Assembly: GCA_963592135.1 (NCBI GenBank)
Contig: CAVAVP010000020.1
Location: forward strand, 1-42,658
DNA length: 42,658 bases
DNA from: UBA3700 sp963592135
Lineage (GTDB): Bacteria; Bacillota; Clostridia; Christensenellales; UBA3700
Direction of reading: 5' to 3'
This document shows, piece after piece, positions 25,219 through 33,899 of the stretch (positions are counted from its first letter, which is position 1; each line of letters starts with the position of its first letter). Below the pieces are notes generated by a model, which was given only the letters and a program-made list of their open reading frames with translations, was not told the DNA's origin and did not search any database. A program made the position numbers and the translations under genes.

Positions 25219-27039
25219 TTATTCAGAAACTTTCTTTAATAAAGCATCAGCCTTATTGCTTAAAGTAGCTGGAACTTTTGGACCGATTGAAGCATAAAAT
25301 TCTTTAATGCCTTCAGCTTCTTTCTTCCAAGCAGTATTATCTACTTTTAGAATATCTTTTAATGTTTCTTTAGAGAAATCAAGACCTGTTAAGTCGATAT
25401 CTTCTGGCTTTGGAACATAACCAATTGGAGTGTCAACAGCATCAACTTCGCCATCAATTCTCTTTAACATCCAATCTAGAACTCTCATATTATCTCCGAA
25501 TCCTGGCCAAATGAAGTTGCCTTCTGCGTCTGTTCTGAACCAGTTAACATTGAAGAACTTAGGTTGTTTATCAACTGGAGTCTTAGCTCCCATTTCTAAC
25601 CAGTGAGCGAAATAATCACCAACATGATATCCAAAGAATGGTCTCATAGCCATTGGATCTCTTCTTACAACACCTACAGCACCAGTTGCAGCAGCTGTTG
25701 TTTCAGAACCCATAATTGATCCTACGAATACACCATCATCCCATGACTTAGCTTGATATACAAGTGGTACAGTTGTTGGACGACGTCCACCAAAGATAAA
25801 TGCTGATACAGGAACTGGTTCACCTGTCTTAAATACTGGAGAGATACATGGGCAATTTTCAGCTGGAGCTGTAAATCTTGAGTTTGGATGAGCTGCTTTA
25901 ATTTCTTTACCATCAGCATCAACATTACCTGGCCACCATTCTTTTCCTGTCCAATCTACTAGGAAGTCTGGTTTCTTCTTTCCTTCTGCATCTTTCTCTA
26001 GAGCTTCCCACCATGGTTCCATTGTTTCTGGATTAACTGCAACGTTTGTAAAGATTGTATTCTTTCTTGTTGACATTAATGCATTGTAGTTAGACTTAGA
26101 GTTTGTTCCTGGAGCAACACCGAAGAATCCGTTTTCTGGGTTGATAGCATATAATCTACCATCTGGACCTGGCTTAATCCAAGCAATATCATCACCTACA
26201 GTGAATACTTCATAACCTTTATCTTTGAAAGCTTTTGGTGGAATTAACATAGCTAAGTTTGTCTTACCACAAGCTGATGGGAATGCAGCACACATATAAA
26301 CTGTTTCTTTACCTGGTCTCTTAATACCAAGAATTAACATATGCTCAGCCATCCATCCTTCATTCTTACCTTGATATGAAGCAATTCTTAATGCGAAACA
26401 TTTCTTTCCTTGAAGAACGTTACCACCATAGTTAGAATTAACTGAAATAATAGCGTTATCTTCTGGGAATTGGCAAATATATCTATCATCTGGATTTACA
26501 TCACATTTAGCATGTGTTCCTCTAACGAAATCGTTAGAATCACCAAGAGCATCAAGAACATTCTTACCAACTCTAGCCATAATTCTCATATTAAGAACTA
26601 CATAGATTGAAGATGTAACCTCAATACCGATTTTAGAAATAGCACCACCTACTGGACCCATTGAGTATGGAATAACATACATTGTTTCACCAGCAAATGT
26701 TCCTGCCATAATCTTGTTTAATTTTTCGTACATTTCTTTAGGATCACACCAATTGTACATTCTTCCAGCATCTTCTTCATTCTTGCAGCAAATAAATGTT
26801 CTAGCTTCAACACGAGCTACATCGTTTGGCTTTGTTCTATGAAGTAAGCATCCTGGATGTGTCTTTTCATTTAATCTAACCATATCGCCTTTAGCGACAG
26901 CTTCGTTAGTTAATTGAGTGTAGATCTCTTCTGATCCATCGATCCAAAGAACTTTTGATGGTTTTAATAAGTTGATTCTGTCTTGAACGAACTCTAAAAC
27001 TTTCTTGTTTGTTGTAATTGGTTGATTTTCAATAATCAT
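25219..27039 (-). CDS. pckG: Phosphoenolpyruvate carboxykinase (GTP)
   Basis: Interconverts oxaloacetate plus GTP and phosphoenolpyruvate plus CO2, linking glycolysis and the C4 acids. The 606 residues match the GTP class: the kinase-1a loop FPSACGKTN (253-261) with its reactive Cys257, the PYSMGPVGG segment (124-132), and NYGGN. Length is normal for the GTP-class family. In anaerobes the enzyme may run toward oxaloacetate; direction cannot be read from sequence. It is monocistronic, with its own promoter and terminator. Confidence 0.96.
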   Translation of the reverse strand: MIIENQPITTNKKVLEFVQDRINLLKPSKVLWIDGSEEIYTQLTNEAVAKGDMVRLNEKTHPGCLLHRTKPNDVARVEARTFICCKNEEDAGRMYNWCDPKEMYEKLNKIMAGTFAGETMYVIPYSMGPVGGAISKIGIEVTSSIYVVLNMRIMARVGKNVLDALGDSNDFVRGTHAKCDVNPDDRYICQFPEDNAIISVNSNYGGNVLQGKKCFALRIASYQGKNEGWMAEHMLILGIKRPGKETVYMCAAFPSACGKTNLAMLIPPKAFKDKGYEVFTVGDDIAWIKPGPDGRLYAINPENGFFGVAPGTNSKSNYNALMSTRKNTIFTNVAVNPETMEPWWEALEKDAEGKKKPDFLVDWTGKEWWPGNVDADGKEIKAAHPNSRFTAPAENCPCISPVFKTGEPVPVSAFIFGGRRPTTVPLVYQAKSWDDGVFVGSIMGSETTAAATGAVGVVRRDPMAMRPFFGYHVGDYFAHWLEMGAKTPVDKQPKFFNVNWFRTDAEGNFIWPGFGDNMRVLDWMLKRIDGEVDAVDTPIGYVPKPEDIDLTGLDFSKETLKDILKVDNTAWKKEAEGIKEFYASIGPKVPATLSNKADALLKKVSE

Positions 27040-27079
27040 TTTTCAACACTCCTTTGTAAAATATTTTTTATCGATTTCC

Positions 27080-27109
27080 ATTATATCATAGTGATTAATT
27101 ATTTACCAA
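27080..27109 (-). promoter_or_regulatory. Promoter of pckG
   Basis: TTGGTA (27104-27109), 18 bases, and TATAAT (27080-27085) preceded by TGA, giving an extended -10. The start codon is about 41 bases beyond. Confidence 0.65.
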
Positions 27110-27174
27110 TATAATTTTTTAAATTATAAACAAAGTTTATAGTAGCCATTTTTATTCTTTTATTATGGGCAATA

Positions 27175-27213
27175 AAAAATAGGCTGCTAAGAATTCCCTC
27201 GCAGCCTATTTTT
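27175..27213 (-). terminator. Terminator of the fucU-like gene
   Basis: AAAAATAGGCTGC and GCAGCCTATTTTT pair over 13 bases around a 13-base loop, with T-runs on the minus strand. It lies 14 bases after the fucU-like stop. Confidence 0.85.
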
Positions 27214-27226
27214 ATTTAGTATTGTA

Positions 27227-27658
27227 TTATTTAATAACACCTTTTTTTATAATTATATTCGCATATACCGCTTCCTCGCCCGTCGCTATAACTACATATG
27301 CGGATTTAGCTTTTTCGTAAAAATCAAATCTATCTATAAAACCAACTCTTACATTATCATCTTTTTTATTTGCAATTTTCTTATAATCTTCCCAAATTGT
27401 AGGATTAATTTTACCTTTATCACTATCTGTTAATTGCATTAGCATAAAGTTAGGATCTGAATATGTATCAAGTGGAACTAAAGACAAAACAGCTTCTAAC
27501 ATTTTTGTGCCACTTATTCCATCAGCTCTAACTACTCTATTTCCAAATGTTTCAGCAGGAAAATTCCCATCTGCTATAACAATTTCATCACCATGACCCG
27601 CTTCACTAAGTTTTTTTAATAATTCTGGTGAAATAATTTTTGGTACTCCTTTTAACAT
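27227..27658 (-). CDS. fucU: RbsD/FucU family sugar mutarotase
   Basis: Interconverts anomers of L-fucose or a related pyranose. The 143 residues show the family start (LKGVPKIISPELLKKLSEA) and catalytic segment GHGDEIVIADGNFPAE with H22, D24 and D30. The C-terminal TGEEAVYANIIIKKGV is also family-typical, including the Tyr of the active site. FucU is favoured over RbsD because of the N-F-P-A segment. No fucose utilisation genes are nearby, so a general sugar role is possible. AGGAGG precedes the ATG by eight bases. Confidence 0.85.
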   Translation of the reverse strand: MLKGVPKIISPELLKKLSEAGHGDEIVIADGNFPAETFGNRVVRADGISGTKMLEAVLSLVPLDTYSDPNFMLMQLTDSDKGKINPTIWEDYKKIANKKDDNVRVGFIDRFDFYEKAKSAYVVIATGEEAVYANIIIKKGVIK

Positions 27659-27704
27659 CTACCTATCCTCCTTTTTTAAAGATATAATATCACAATTTTA
27701 TATA

Positions 27705-27878
27705 CTATTTTAAACAAATTAAACCATCTGGTATTAAATAATTATGTTCGCCTATCGAATGTGATTTATCTATAAGACAAACTACTCCACCATTCTTTAT
27801 AGCAGTATTTAATTTTTCAAGATTTCTTTTATTTACACTTAATAGATTTTTATTATAATTTGATTCATTACAAAATTT
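27705..27878 (-). pseudogene. C-terminal gene remnant of unknown family
   Basis: An open stretch of 57 codons without a start codon, bounded upstream by TGA (27879-27881). It reads as credible protein: SVNKRNLEKLNTAIKNGG, then VVCLIDKSHSIGEHNYLIP. A nucleotide-binding Rossmann-type tail (DprA/LOG-like) is one guess, but it is not supported by a clear motif. It is probably the 3' end of a lost gene. Confidence 0.4.
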
Positions 27879-27918
27879 TCAAAATATTCTAAACTTTACT
27901 TTATTTTACTCAGAAGAC

Positions 27919-28266
27919 TTACTTTAATAGTTTTCCAAACAATACTGCATAAAATATAATAAAAAACGCAATAATTACAGAAAACATTATTATTACTATT
28001 TTCTTTCTCTTTTTCTTTTCTTTTTCTATCTCGTCAAAGTATTTCTTTCTTAAAATTGTATAATTTTCATAGAGTGCTTGTTTATGAGAACAATCTTCTC
28101 CTTTATCACGAGAAACAGCTATTTCTACTTCTAAATTTTTAATTGCAATATCAAGATTATCTATATTAGTAAAACCTGCACTTTTAAGTTCTTTACTAAT
28201 ATTATTTAAACTAGCAACAACAGCAACGTCTTTTAATGTTTTATTTACACTATCTTGAATTTTCAT
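27919..28266 (-). CDS. Small helical protein with C-terminal membrane anchor
   Basis: A protein of 115 residues from ATG 28266. A charged helical/coiled-coil region (about 1-85) ends in a very basic cluster (KEKKKRKK), then one hydrophobic helix (VIIMFSVIIAFFIIFYAVLF). This is a tail-anchored layout with the bulk in the cytosol. No family is recognised. The start lies one base after the PAP2 stop and has AAGGA upstream, so it is the last gene of that operon. Confidence 0.6.
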   Translation of the reverse strand: MKIQDSVNKTLKDVAVVASLNNISKELKSAGFTNIDNLDIAIKNLEVEIAVSRDKGEDCSHKQALYENYTILRKKYFDEIEKEKKKRKKIVIIMFSVIIAFFIIFYAVLFGKLLK

Positions 28267-28267
28267 T

Positions 28268-29293
28268 TTATTCCTTTTCACTCACTTTTCCAAAAGAACT
28301 TTGTTTTTTAAATAATGCTTTAATATGCTCACCCCTATCTATATAAAACTCTTTCAAAAGTACAACAATTACAAAACTTAATGTTCCACCAAATAGAGTA
28401 TCACTCATAAAATGAGCACCTGCAGCTATTCTACCTATTGCACAAACACCCGTCCAAAGTATAGATATAGCATACATTAAAATATTCAATTTTTTATCGT
28501 CTTTTCTATTTAAAATTGTTGGTAAAATAATAAGAGCATATGTAGTTCCCGCAGAGGCTGTGTGACCTGATGGGAAAGATTTGATAGCATCATGCGTGCT
28601 CCACATTACTTCCATTTCTTCTTTTGTTATCCACTTTCCCTTTATTTCATACCAGCGCATATAGGCTGCAAAACCATAGTTTGGATCATCTCTATCCATA
28701 TTCATTGCTCTATAGCGAATTCTTCCAAATATATTCTTTATACCTAAGTTTATAACTATAGTTGTAACTGCTACTACAATAACAACAACTAATGTTAACT
28801 TTAACATATTTTTAACTATATCATCTGGAGTATTTTTTATTAACAAATAAACAAATCCTTCAATAGGAAGTGCAAATATAAGGTATACAATATATAAGTA
28901 AAAATCACTTGTATCACTAAGTTCATTCAATGTTATATGTCTTATAAGATATTTAAAAATATCTGAAATCATATAAACAAAAGCTATCGTTGCTAAAAGC
29001 ATAGATAATATCATTAAGGCTTTAGATTTTTTACCTGTTAAAAATCTTTTACAGTAAATAAAAATAAATAAAAATCCAATACCTATAAACAAAGGCGCTG
29101 GAATTGTTGCAAAAATTTCAACCACTGCTGCAAATGGATCATTTGTTATATACTGCCCTTCTGGAAGTGAAATTTTTGTTAAAATTTTAGATATTTGTAA
29201 ATCAAAAAAAGTAGCGATTACAAGTAAAATTGCAAATATAACAACAAACAATGCTATTGATAAAATTGTCTTTTTATTTTGGGATAAACTCAT
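28268..29293 (-). CDS. PAP2-family membrane phosphatase
   Basis: A polytopic protein of 341 residues. The three phosphatase motifs are visible: K-x6-R with Tyr rather than Pro after the Arg (KNIFGRIRY), PSGHT with the catalytic region His, and R-x5-H-x3-D (RIAAGAHFMSD), giving the nucleophilic His. Around six or more membrane helices surround them. Such enzymes remove phosphate from lipid phosphates such as phosphatidate or undecaprenyl diphosphate, on the outer face of the membrane. The substrate is not determined by sequence. A GAGG site precedes the ATG by about five bases. Confidence 0.85.
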   Translation of the reverse strand: MSLSQNKKTILSIALFVVIFAILLVIATFFDLQISKILTKISLPEGQYITNDPFAAVVEIFATIPAPLFIGIGFLFIFIYCKRFLTGKKSKALMILSMLLATIAFVYMISDIFKYLIRHITLNELSDTSDFYLYIVYLIFALPIEGFVYLLIKNTPDDIVKNMLKLTLVVVIVVAVTTIVINLGIKNIFGRIRYRAMNMDRDDPNYGFAAYMRWYEIKGKWITKEEMEVMWSTHDAIKSFPSGHTASAGTTYALIILPTILNRKDDKKLNILMYAISILWTGVCAIGRIAAGAHFMSDTLFGGTLSFVIVVLLKEFYIDRGEHIKALFKKQSSFGKVSEKE

Positions 29294-29342
29294 ATATACC
29301 TCTAAATAGGATTATATTATATAAAGTAATTGTTTTCAATAA

Positions 29343-29882
29343 TTAGATTTTATTAATTAAAACTCTAACCATTAATTTATATGCTTCTCTATATAAAAAG
29401 TCATAGAGTGAATAAATAGCAAATGCAAGCAATATAAGTGTATATATATTTAACTCTGCTTTAAAGAATTTAAAATCAGAAACTGTCAATTTCATTAAAT
29501 AAAAACATCCAAAGAACACTGCAACAAAATAAATTATCTTTATTACTGCAATTATGGCAATTTTTAACCACCTATTTAGTTTTTCTATTTTATAAAACTT
29601 AAAATCTAGGCTCCATGCAATAAGTGGAAATAAACCAAAAAACAAGACAAATGGCATTACATAAAAAGAAGATAGTAAGAAAGACAAAAGAGCTGATGCT
29701 ATATAAGATAAAATTGCACTTCCCCACAAATTCTTCATTAAAGGAAGTGCAATAGATAGCGATGCTAATATATAACAAGATAAAGTTAAGTTAGATATAT
29801 ATCTAGCGCCTAACACAAACACTAGAGCAAGCGCTGCAGACATTCCACTTATAGCTATTTCTTTTGATGTAAGTTTTCTCAT
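29343..29882 (-). CDS. Integral membrane protein, ECF S-component-like
   Basis: A very hydrophobic protein of 179 residues with about five to six membrane helices. The start KLTSKEIAISGMSAALALVF resembles ECF transporter substrate-binding subunits, and the Ala/Ser-rich middle SAILSYIASALLSFLL fits. No substrate motif is recognised and no ECF ATPase genes are in the window, so the assignment is tentative. It begins four bases after the J-domain protein gene and is in the same operon. Confidence 0.5.
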   Translation of the reverse strand: MRKLTSKEIAISGMSAALALVFVLGARYISNLTLSCYILASLSIALPLMKNLWGSAILSYIASALLSFLLSSFYVMPFVLFFGLFPLIAWSLDFKFYKIEKLNRWLKIAIIAVIKIIYFVAVFFGCFYLMKLTVSDFKFFKAELNIYTLILLAFAIYSLYDFLYREAYKLMVRVLINKI

Positions 29883-29886
29883 TTTC

Positions 29887-30540
29887 CTAGCAACAAGGAA
29901 TTAAATCTCCTCCCATACATTCACAGCAACAATCTGCACACAAAAGCGTTGAACAAGCATTACAACAAGCATCTGAATTATCTGCCTTTCCTGTTTCAAA
30001 ATCTTGAGGATTTGTATATCCAGCTCTTGAGTGTTGTTTTTTCTTGTTTTCTTTAGTCTCATCCTCAACAAAATCATCCTCAGCCCTATTCATAACTTTT
30101 TTAAGTCTACTTAATGTTGACTTGTATTTTTCATTCTCAGGGTCTAAATCACACGCAATTTCAAGTTGAGCTTTAGCATCTGAATGCCATTGTCTTTTAT
30201 AAAAAATTTGTGCTTCCATATAATGCCACTCAGCATCTCTTACTTCGCACTTATCTAATATTTCTTGAGCTTCATCATATTTCTTTTCTTTTATTAAAGA
30301 ACTTATCTCTCCATATTGATTACCAAATTTTTCAGTAGATTCTCTATTTTCAATATCCATTAAACAATCTTCATAAGCTTGATCTAGCTTATTCATCATT
30401 TTAGCTGCATTGGCTCCAACTTCACCCTCTTCAAATCTTAAGTTTGAATATTTAGCTTTTAGTCTTTTATATGCTTCTTGTACTTCTTCTTTAGTAGCAC
30501 CTTTTTCAAGTTCTAATATTAAATACGGATTTTTTTGCAT
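29887..30540 (-). CDS. J-domain-like protein without HPD, with TPR and Cys-rich tail
   Basis: A protein of 217 residues. Residues 1-60 fold like a J-domain (NPYLILELEKGATKEEVQEAY, then AAKMMNKLDQAYEDCL), but the HPD tripeptide needed to stimulate DnaK ATPase is missing: the site reads KYSNLRFEEG. A TPR-like region follows (about 105-150). The C-terminal tail has ten cysteines in about 27 residues (ACCNACS, CADCCCEC, PCC), suggesting metal binding. It overlaps the DUF5685 gene by 22 bases. The two are probably functional partners; the activity is unknown. Confidence 0.75.
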   Translation of the reverse strand: MQKNPYLILELEKGATKEEVQEAYKRLKAKYSNLRFEEGEVGANAAKMMNKLDQAYEDCLMDIENRESTEKFGNQYGEISSLIKEKKYDEAQEILDKCEVRDAEWHYMEAQIFYKRQWHSDAKAQLEIACDLDPENEKYKSTLSRLKKVMNRAEDDFVEDETKENKKKQHSRAGYTNPQDFETGKADNSDACCNACSTLLCADCCCECMGGDLIPCC

Positions 30541-31391
30541 TTTTCGCTCCTAGTTAAAATGTCTTTTGTACTTTGTAATATCCCATACCATAAAATGTTT
30601 GTTAAAACACCTTCATATTTTTCTAATTTTATACTCTCAAAATTTTTACTGATAGTATTATAGCAATTCATAAGCGCAAACTCAATATCGTCATGTTTAT
30701 CTAATAAAAACTTCTTTCTATCTATATAATCATAGTTAACTAAAAATAAGTTAAATTTTCCTTTTTCAAAATCTTCATTTATATCATCAACTGCATCCAT
30801 TAAATATACCCACTTTCCAAGAGCATACATAATCTCGCCAATTTCATCTGTATATTTATCTAAAAATAGTTCCTTTGCTACCCCTTTTAATATACTAGCA
30901 AAAGGGTGTGAAACTCTATCTATAGAAGAACAATTACTCTTTTCTAATTCTCTTAAATCTTTATAACCTTTTGATACTATTTCATTTATTTTCTTAAATT
31001 TTCTTGCAGATTTTTTATAATATTTCTTTATTAAAAAATCATCAGCAATTTTTTTACTTAAAGATTTATCATCTAAAACATCATCAACACATTTATAGTG
31101 AGTTAATATATTGTTAACATCTATAATGTCATGAGTTAGTTCATCATCTTTAACTACACTTTTCTCTCTTATTGGATTTAATATACAAGTTTCATTAGAA
31201 ATCTCTATATCCTTATTAAATAAAGAATGATATAACACGTTTAAAAATGTCATATCATAATTTGTCGTAAATCTCATAAGTTGAGAACATTTTTTGCCAA
31301 TACTCTTACAAAGCCCGCAATAAAAAGCTCTATACATCGTATAGTCTTTCATAAACATATTTGGCTTATCTGGTATTACATATCCATACAT
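30519..31391 (-). CDS. DUF5685 family protein
   Basis: A protein of 290 residues starting MYGYVIPDKPNMFMKDY, then YRAFYCGLCKSIG with a C-x2-C pair (about 28-31), as in the DUF5685 family found in Clostridia. The rest is helical, with acidic segments such as YLMDAVDDINEDFEKGK that may bind metal. No enzymatic activity is known. Its ATG follows the trpS stop directly, and its end overlaps the J-domain-like gene. Confidence 0.75.
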   Translation of the reverse strand: MYGYVIPDKPNMFMKDYTMYRAFYCGLCKSIGKKCSQLMRFTTNYDMTFLNVLYHSLFNKDIEISNETCILNPIREKSVVKDDELTHDIIDVNNILTHYKCVDDVLDDKSLSKKIADDFLIKKYYKKSARKFKKINEIVSKGYKDLRELEKSNCSSIDRVSHPFASILKGVAKELFLDKYTDEIGEIMYALGKWVYLMDAVDDINEDFEKGKFNLFLVNYDYIDRKKFLLDKHDDIEFALMNCYNTISKNFESIKLEKYEGVLTNILWYGILQSTKDILTRSEKCKKIRI

Positions 31392-32393
31392 CTATAGCGA
31401 AACATATCCTATTGCGTCTTTAAATCTTCTTAAAGTTTTTTCTGCAATTGCTTGGGCTTTCTCTGCACCTTCTTTAGCACATTGCATTAAATATAGTGTA
31501 TCATTGATTAATTTATTGTATTCTTCCTTCATTGGCTTTAACATCTCAATAACAGCCTCTGCTGTTCTTACCTTTAAATGTCCATACATTAAACCATCTA
31601 ATTCTTTTACAACCTCGTCAATACTCTTTTTCTCAGCAACAGCAAGTATTGTTAATAAATTAGAAACTCCGGCCTTGTTTTCTGGGTCAAATCTTATCTC
31701 CATCTCAGAGTCAGTAACCGCACTCTTAAACTTTTTCATAATTACAGCATCATCATCAAGTACTGAGATAAATGCTTTAGGATTCGGGTCAGATTTACTC
31801 ATTTTGGCAGTTGGATCTTGAAGTGACATAACCTTAGCACCAACTTTAGATAAAACTCCTTTTGGAATTTTAAAGATATCACCATAAATACTATTAACTC
31901 TTGTTGCAATATCTCTACAAATTTCAATATGTTGAAGTTGATCAACACCAACTGGAACTTCATCTGTGTCATAAAGTAAAATATCTGCGGCCATAAGCAC
32001 AGGATAGTCCATGAGTCCCATATTAATATTATCTTTATGCTTTAAAGATTTATCTTTAAATTGGGTCATTCTATTCATTTCCCCAACCATTGTGTAGCAA
32101 TTTAAAAGCCAAGATAAATAAGCATGTTCTTTAACATGAGATTGAAAATATACAATACTTTTCTTAGGATCTAAACCTAGAGCAAGTAAAAGTGCATAAA
32201 AACTCAATGCATGTTCTTTAAATGCTTTTGGCTCTTGTCTTACAGTTATAGTATGCAAGTCGGCTAATGCAAAAATACAAGAATTATTTTCATCATTTTG
32301 CATTTTATGCCAATTATCAACAGCACCAATATAATTTCCAAGTGTCATTACTCCTGATGGTTGAATTGCGCTATATATAGTCTTGTTTACCAT
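31392..32393 (-). CDS. trpS: Tryptophanyl-tRNA synthetase
   Basis: Class I aminoacyl-tRNA synthetase charging tRNA-Trp. The 333 residues carry TLGNY (17-21, the HIGH equivalent), the GVDQLQHIE segment (149-157) and KMSKS (197-201). Length is normal. AGGTAAGG lies just before ATG 32393. No Trp T-box leader is present upstream; expression is probably from the long rpmE-prmC-prfA run. Confidence 0.96.
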   Translation of the reverse strand: MVNKTIYSAIQPSGVMTLGNYIGAVDNWHKMQNDENNSCIFALADLHTITVRQEPKAFKEHALSFYALLLALGLDPKKSIVYFQSHVKEHAYLSWLLNCYTMVGEMNRMTQFKDKSLKHKDNINMGLMDYPVLMAADILLYDTDEVPVGVDQLQHIEICRDIATRVNSIYGDIFKIPKGVLSKVGAKVMSLQDPTAKMSKSDPNPKAFISVLDDDAVIMKKFKSAVTDSEMEIRFDPENKAGVSNLLTILAVAEKKSIDEVVKELDGLMYGHLKVRTAEAVIEMLKPMKEEYNKLINDTLYLMQCAKEGAEKAQAIAEKTLRRFKDAIGYVSL

Positions 32394-32402
32394 ACCTTAC
32401 CT

Positions 32403-33890
32403 CTATTTTTTATCGATATAATCTAAAACTGTGTCAGCAATATCTGATTTTGCAATTACATCTTCAAATCTAACTTCTCTATCTTTTAAGCCCTTTAATG
32501 GTTCTGGAATATCTTCACCTGTTATTTCATTTAACTTTTCTGAAGCAACAAATGCATCATGTTCAAACTTTCCTGTAATCGCCTTAAGTACATCTTGTGG
32601 GAACTTATAAGCTGAAGCCGTAGATACAACAACTGCTGGTGTGTAATCTTCCTCTTCTGCTGCATATTCTCTATAAACTTCCATAGCAACACCAGTATGA
32701 GTGTCCATTAAATAACTATTAATTTCATTTTCAGAACTTATAACATCAAGAGTGTCTTGTTCTGTTGCATATCCTGCTGCAAATAACTTAGAAATTTTTT
32801 CTAATTCATTATTAGTTATAGAATATTTTCCATTAGTTTTAAGTTCATTCATTCTTTGAGCTATAAGTTTATCGTCTCTACCTGACATTTCAAATAAGAA
32901 TCTCTCTAAGTTTGAAGAAATTAAAATATCCATTGATGGAGACATAGTCTTTACAAATTCACGATGTATATCATATGTTCCAGTTGCAAAGAAATCTGTT
33001 AAAACATTATTTACATTTGAAGCACAAATGAATTTATTTACAGGAACTCCCATTCTATAAGCATAATATCCAGCTAAAATATTACCAAAGTTCCCTGATG
33101 GAACACAGAAGTTAACCTTATCACCAAATTTAATTCTATTTCCATTAACTAAATCACAATAACTAGATACATAATATGCTATTTGTGGAGCAAGTCTTCC
33201 CCAGTTAATTGAGTTAGCCGAAGAAAGTTTGTATCCTTTTTCTAAAAGTTGTGCCTTAATTTTCTCATCATTAAAAATTGTTTTTACTGCACTTTGAGCA
33301 TCATCAAAATTACCGCCAATACCACAAACATAAACGTTGTTTCCAACTTGTGTTCTCATTTGTAATTTTTGCATATCTGAAACGCCCTCAGATGGATAAA
33401 ATACAATAATATCTACGCCTTCAACATCTCTAAATCCTTCAAGTGCGGCTTTTCCTGTATCACCTGATGTTGCAACTAAAATTAAAGTCTTAGATTTCTC
33501 TCCTGTTTTTTTACGAGCACCTATTAAAAGGTGTGGAAGCATTGTTAATGCCATATCTTTAAATGCACATGTAGGACCATGCCATAATTCTAGTACATAA
33601 ATATCATCTTCAACAGCAACTAATGGACATGGGTCATCTCCATAGAATCTTGAATAAGCCATTTTCGCATAAGACAAAAGTTCATCATATGTATAATCCT
33701 CTAAATATTTAGATAATACAAATGCTACTCTTTCTTCATAGCTCATTGCTAAAAGTTTATCAAATTCTTCCTTGCTTAGTGTAGGAATAGTTTCTGGTAC
33801 AAATAAGCCACCGTCTTTAGATAATCCGTCACGAATCGCTTCGGCTGATGTTACTTTACAATTTTTATCTCTTGTACTAATGTATTTCAT
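32403..33890 (-). CDS. thrC: Threonine synthase
   Basis: PLP enzyme converting O-phosphohomoserine to threonine. The 495-residue length and N-terminal YISTRDKN mark the longer, ThrC-type II group. WHGPTCAFKDMAL holds the Schiff-base lysine K111, VATSGDTGKAA binds the PLP phosphate, and PSGNFGNILAGYYA follows. It starts with GGAG about nine bases upstream, directly behind the Re-citrate-synthase-like gene, and is followed by trpS. No homoserine dehydrogenase or kinase genes are in the window. Confidence 0.94.
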   Translation of the reverse strand: MKYISTRDKNCKVTSAEAIRDGLSKDGGLFVPETIPTLSKEEFDKLLAMSYEERVAFVLSKYLEDYTYDELLSYAKMAYSRFYGDDPCPLVAVEDDIYVLELWHGPTCAFKDMALTMLPHLLIGARKKTGEKSKTLILVATSGDTGKAALEGFRDVEGVDIIVFYPSEGVSDMQKLQMRTQVGNNVYVCGIGGNFDDAQSAVKTIFNDEKIKAQLLEKGYKLSSANSINWGRLAPQIAYYVSSYCDLVNGNRIKFGDKVNFCVPSGNFGNILAGYYAYRMGVPVNKFICASNVNNVLTDFFATGTYDIHREFVKTMSPSMDILISSNLERFLFEMSGRDDKLIAQRMNELKTNGKYSITNNELEKISKLFAAGYATEQDTLDVISSENEINSYLMDTHTGVAMEVYREYAAEEEDYTPAVVVSTASAYKFPQDVLKAITGKFEHDAFVASEKLNEITGEDIPEPLKGLKDREVRFEDVIAKSDIADTVLDYIDKK

Positions 33891-33899
33891 ATTTTGCTC

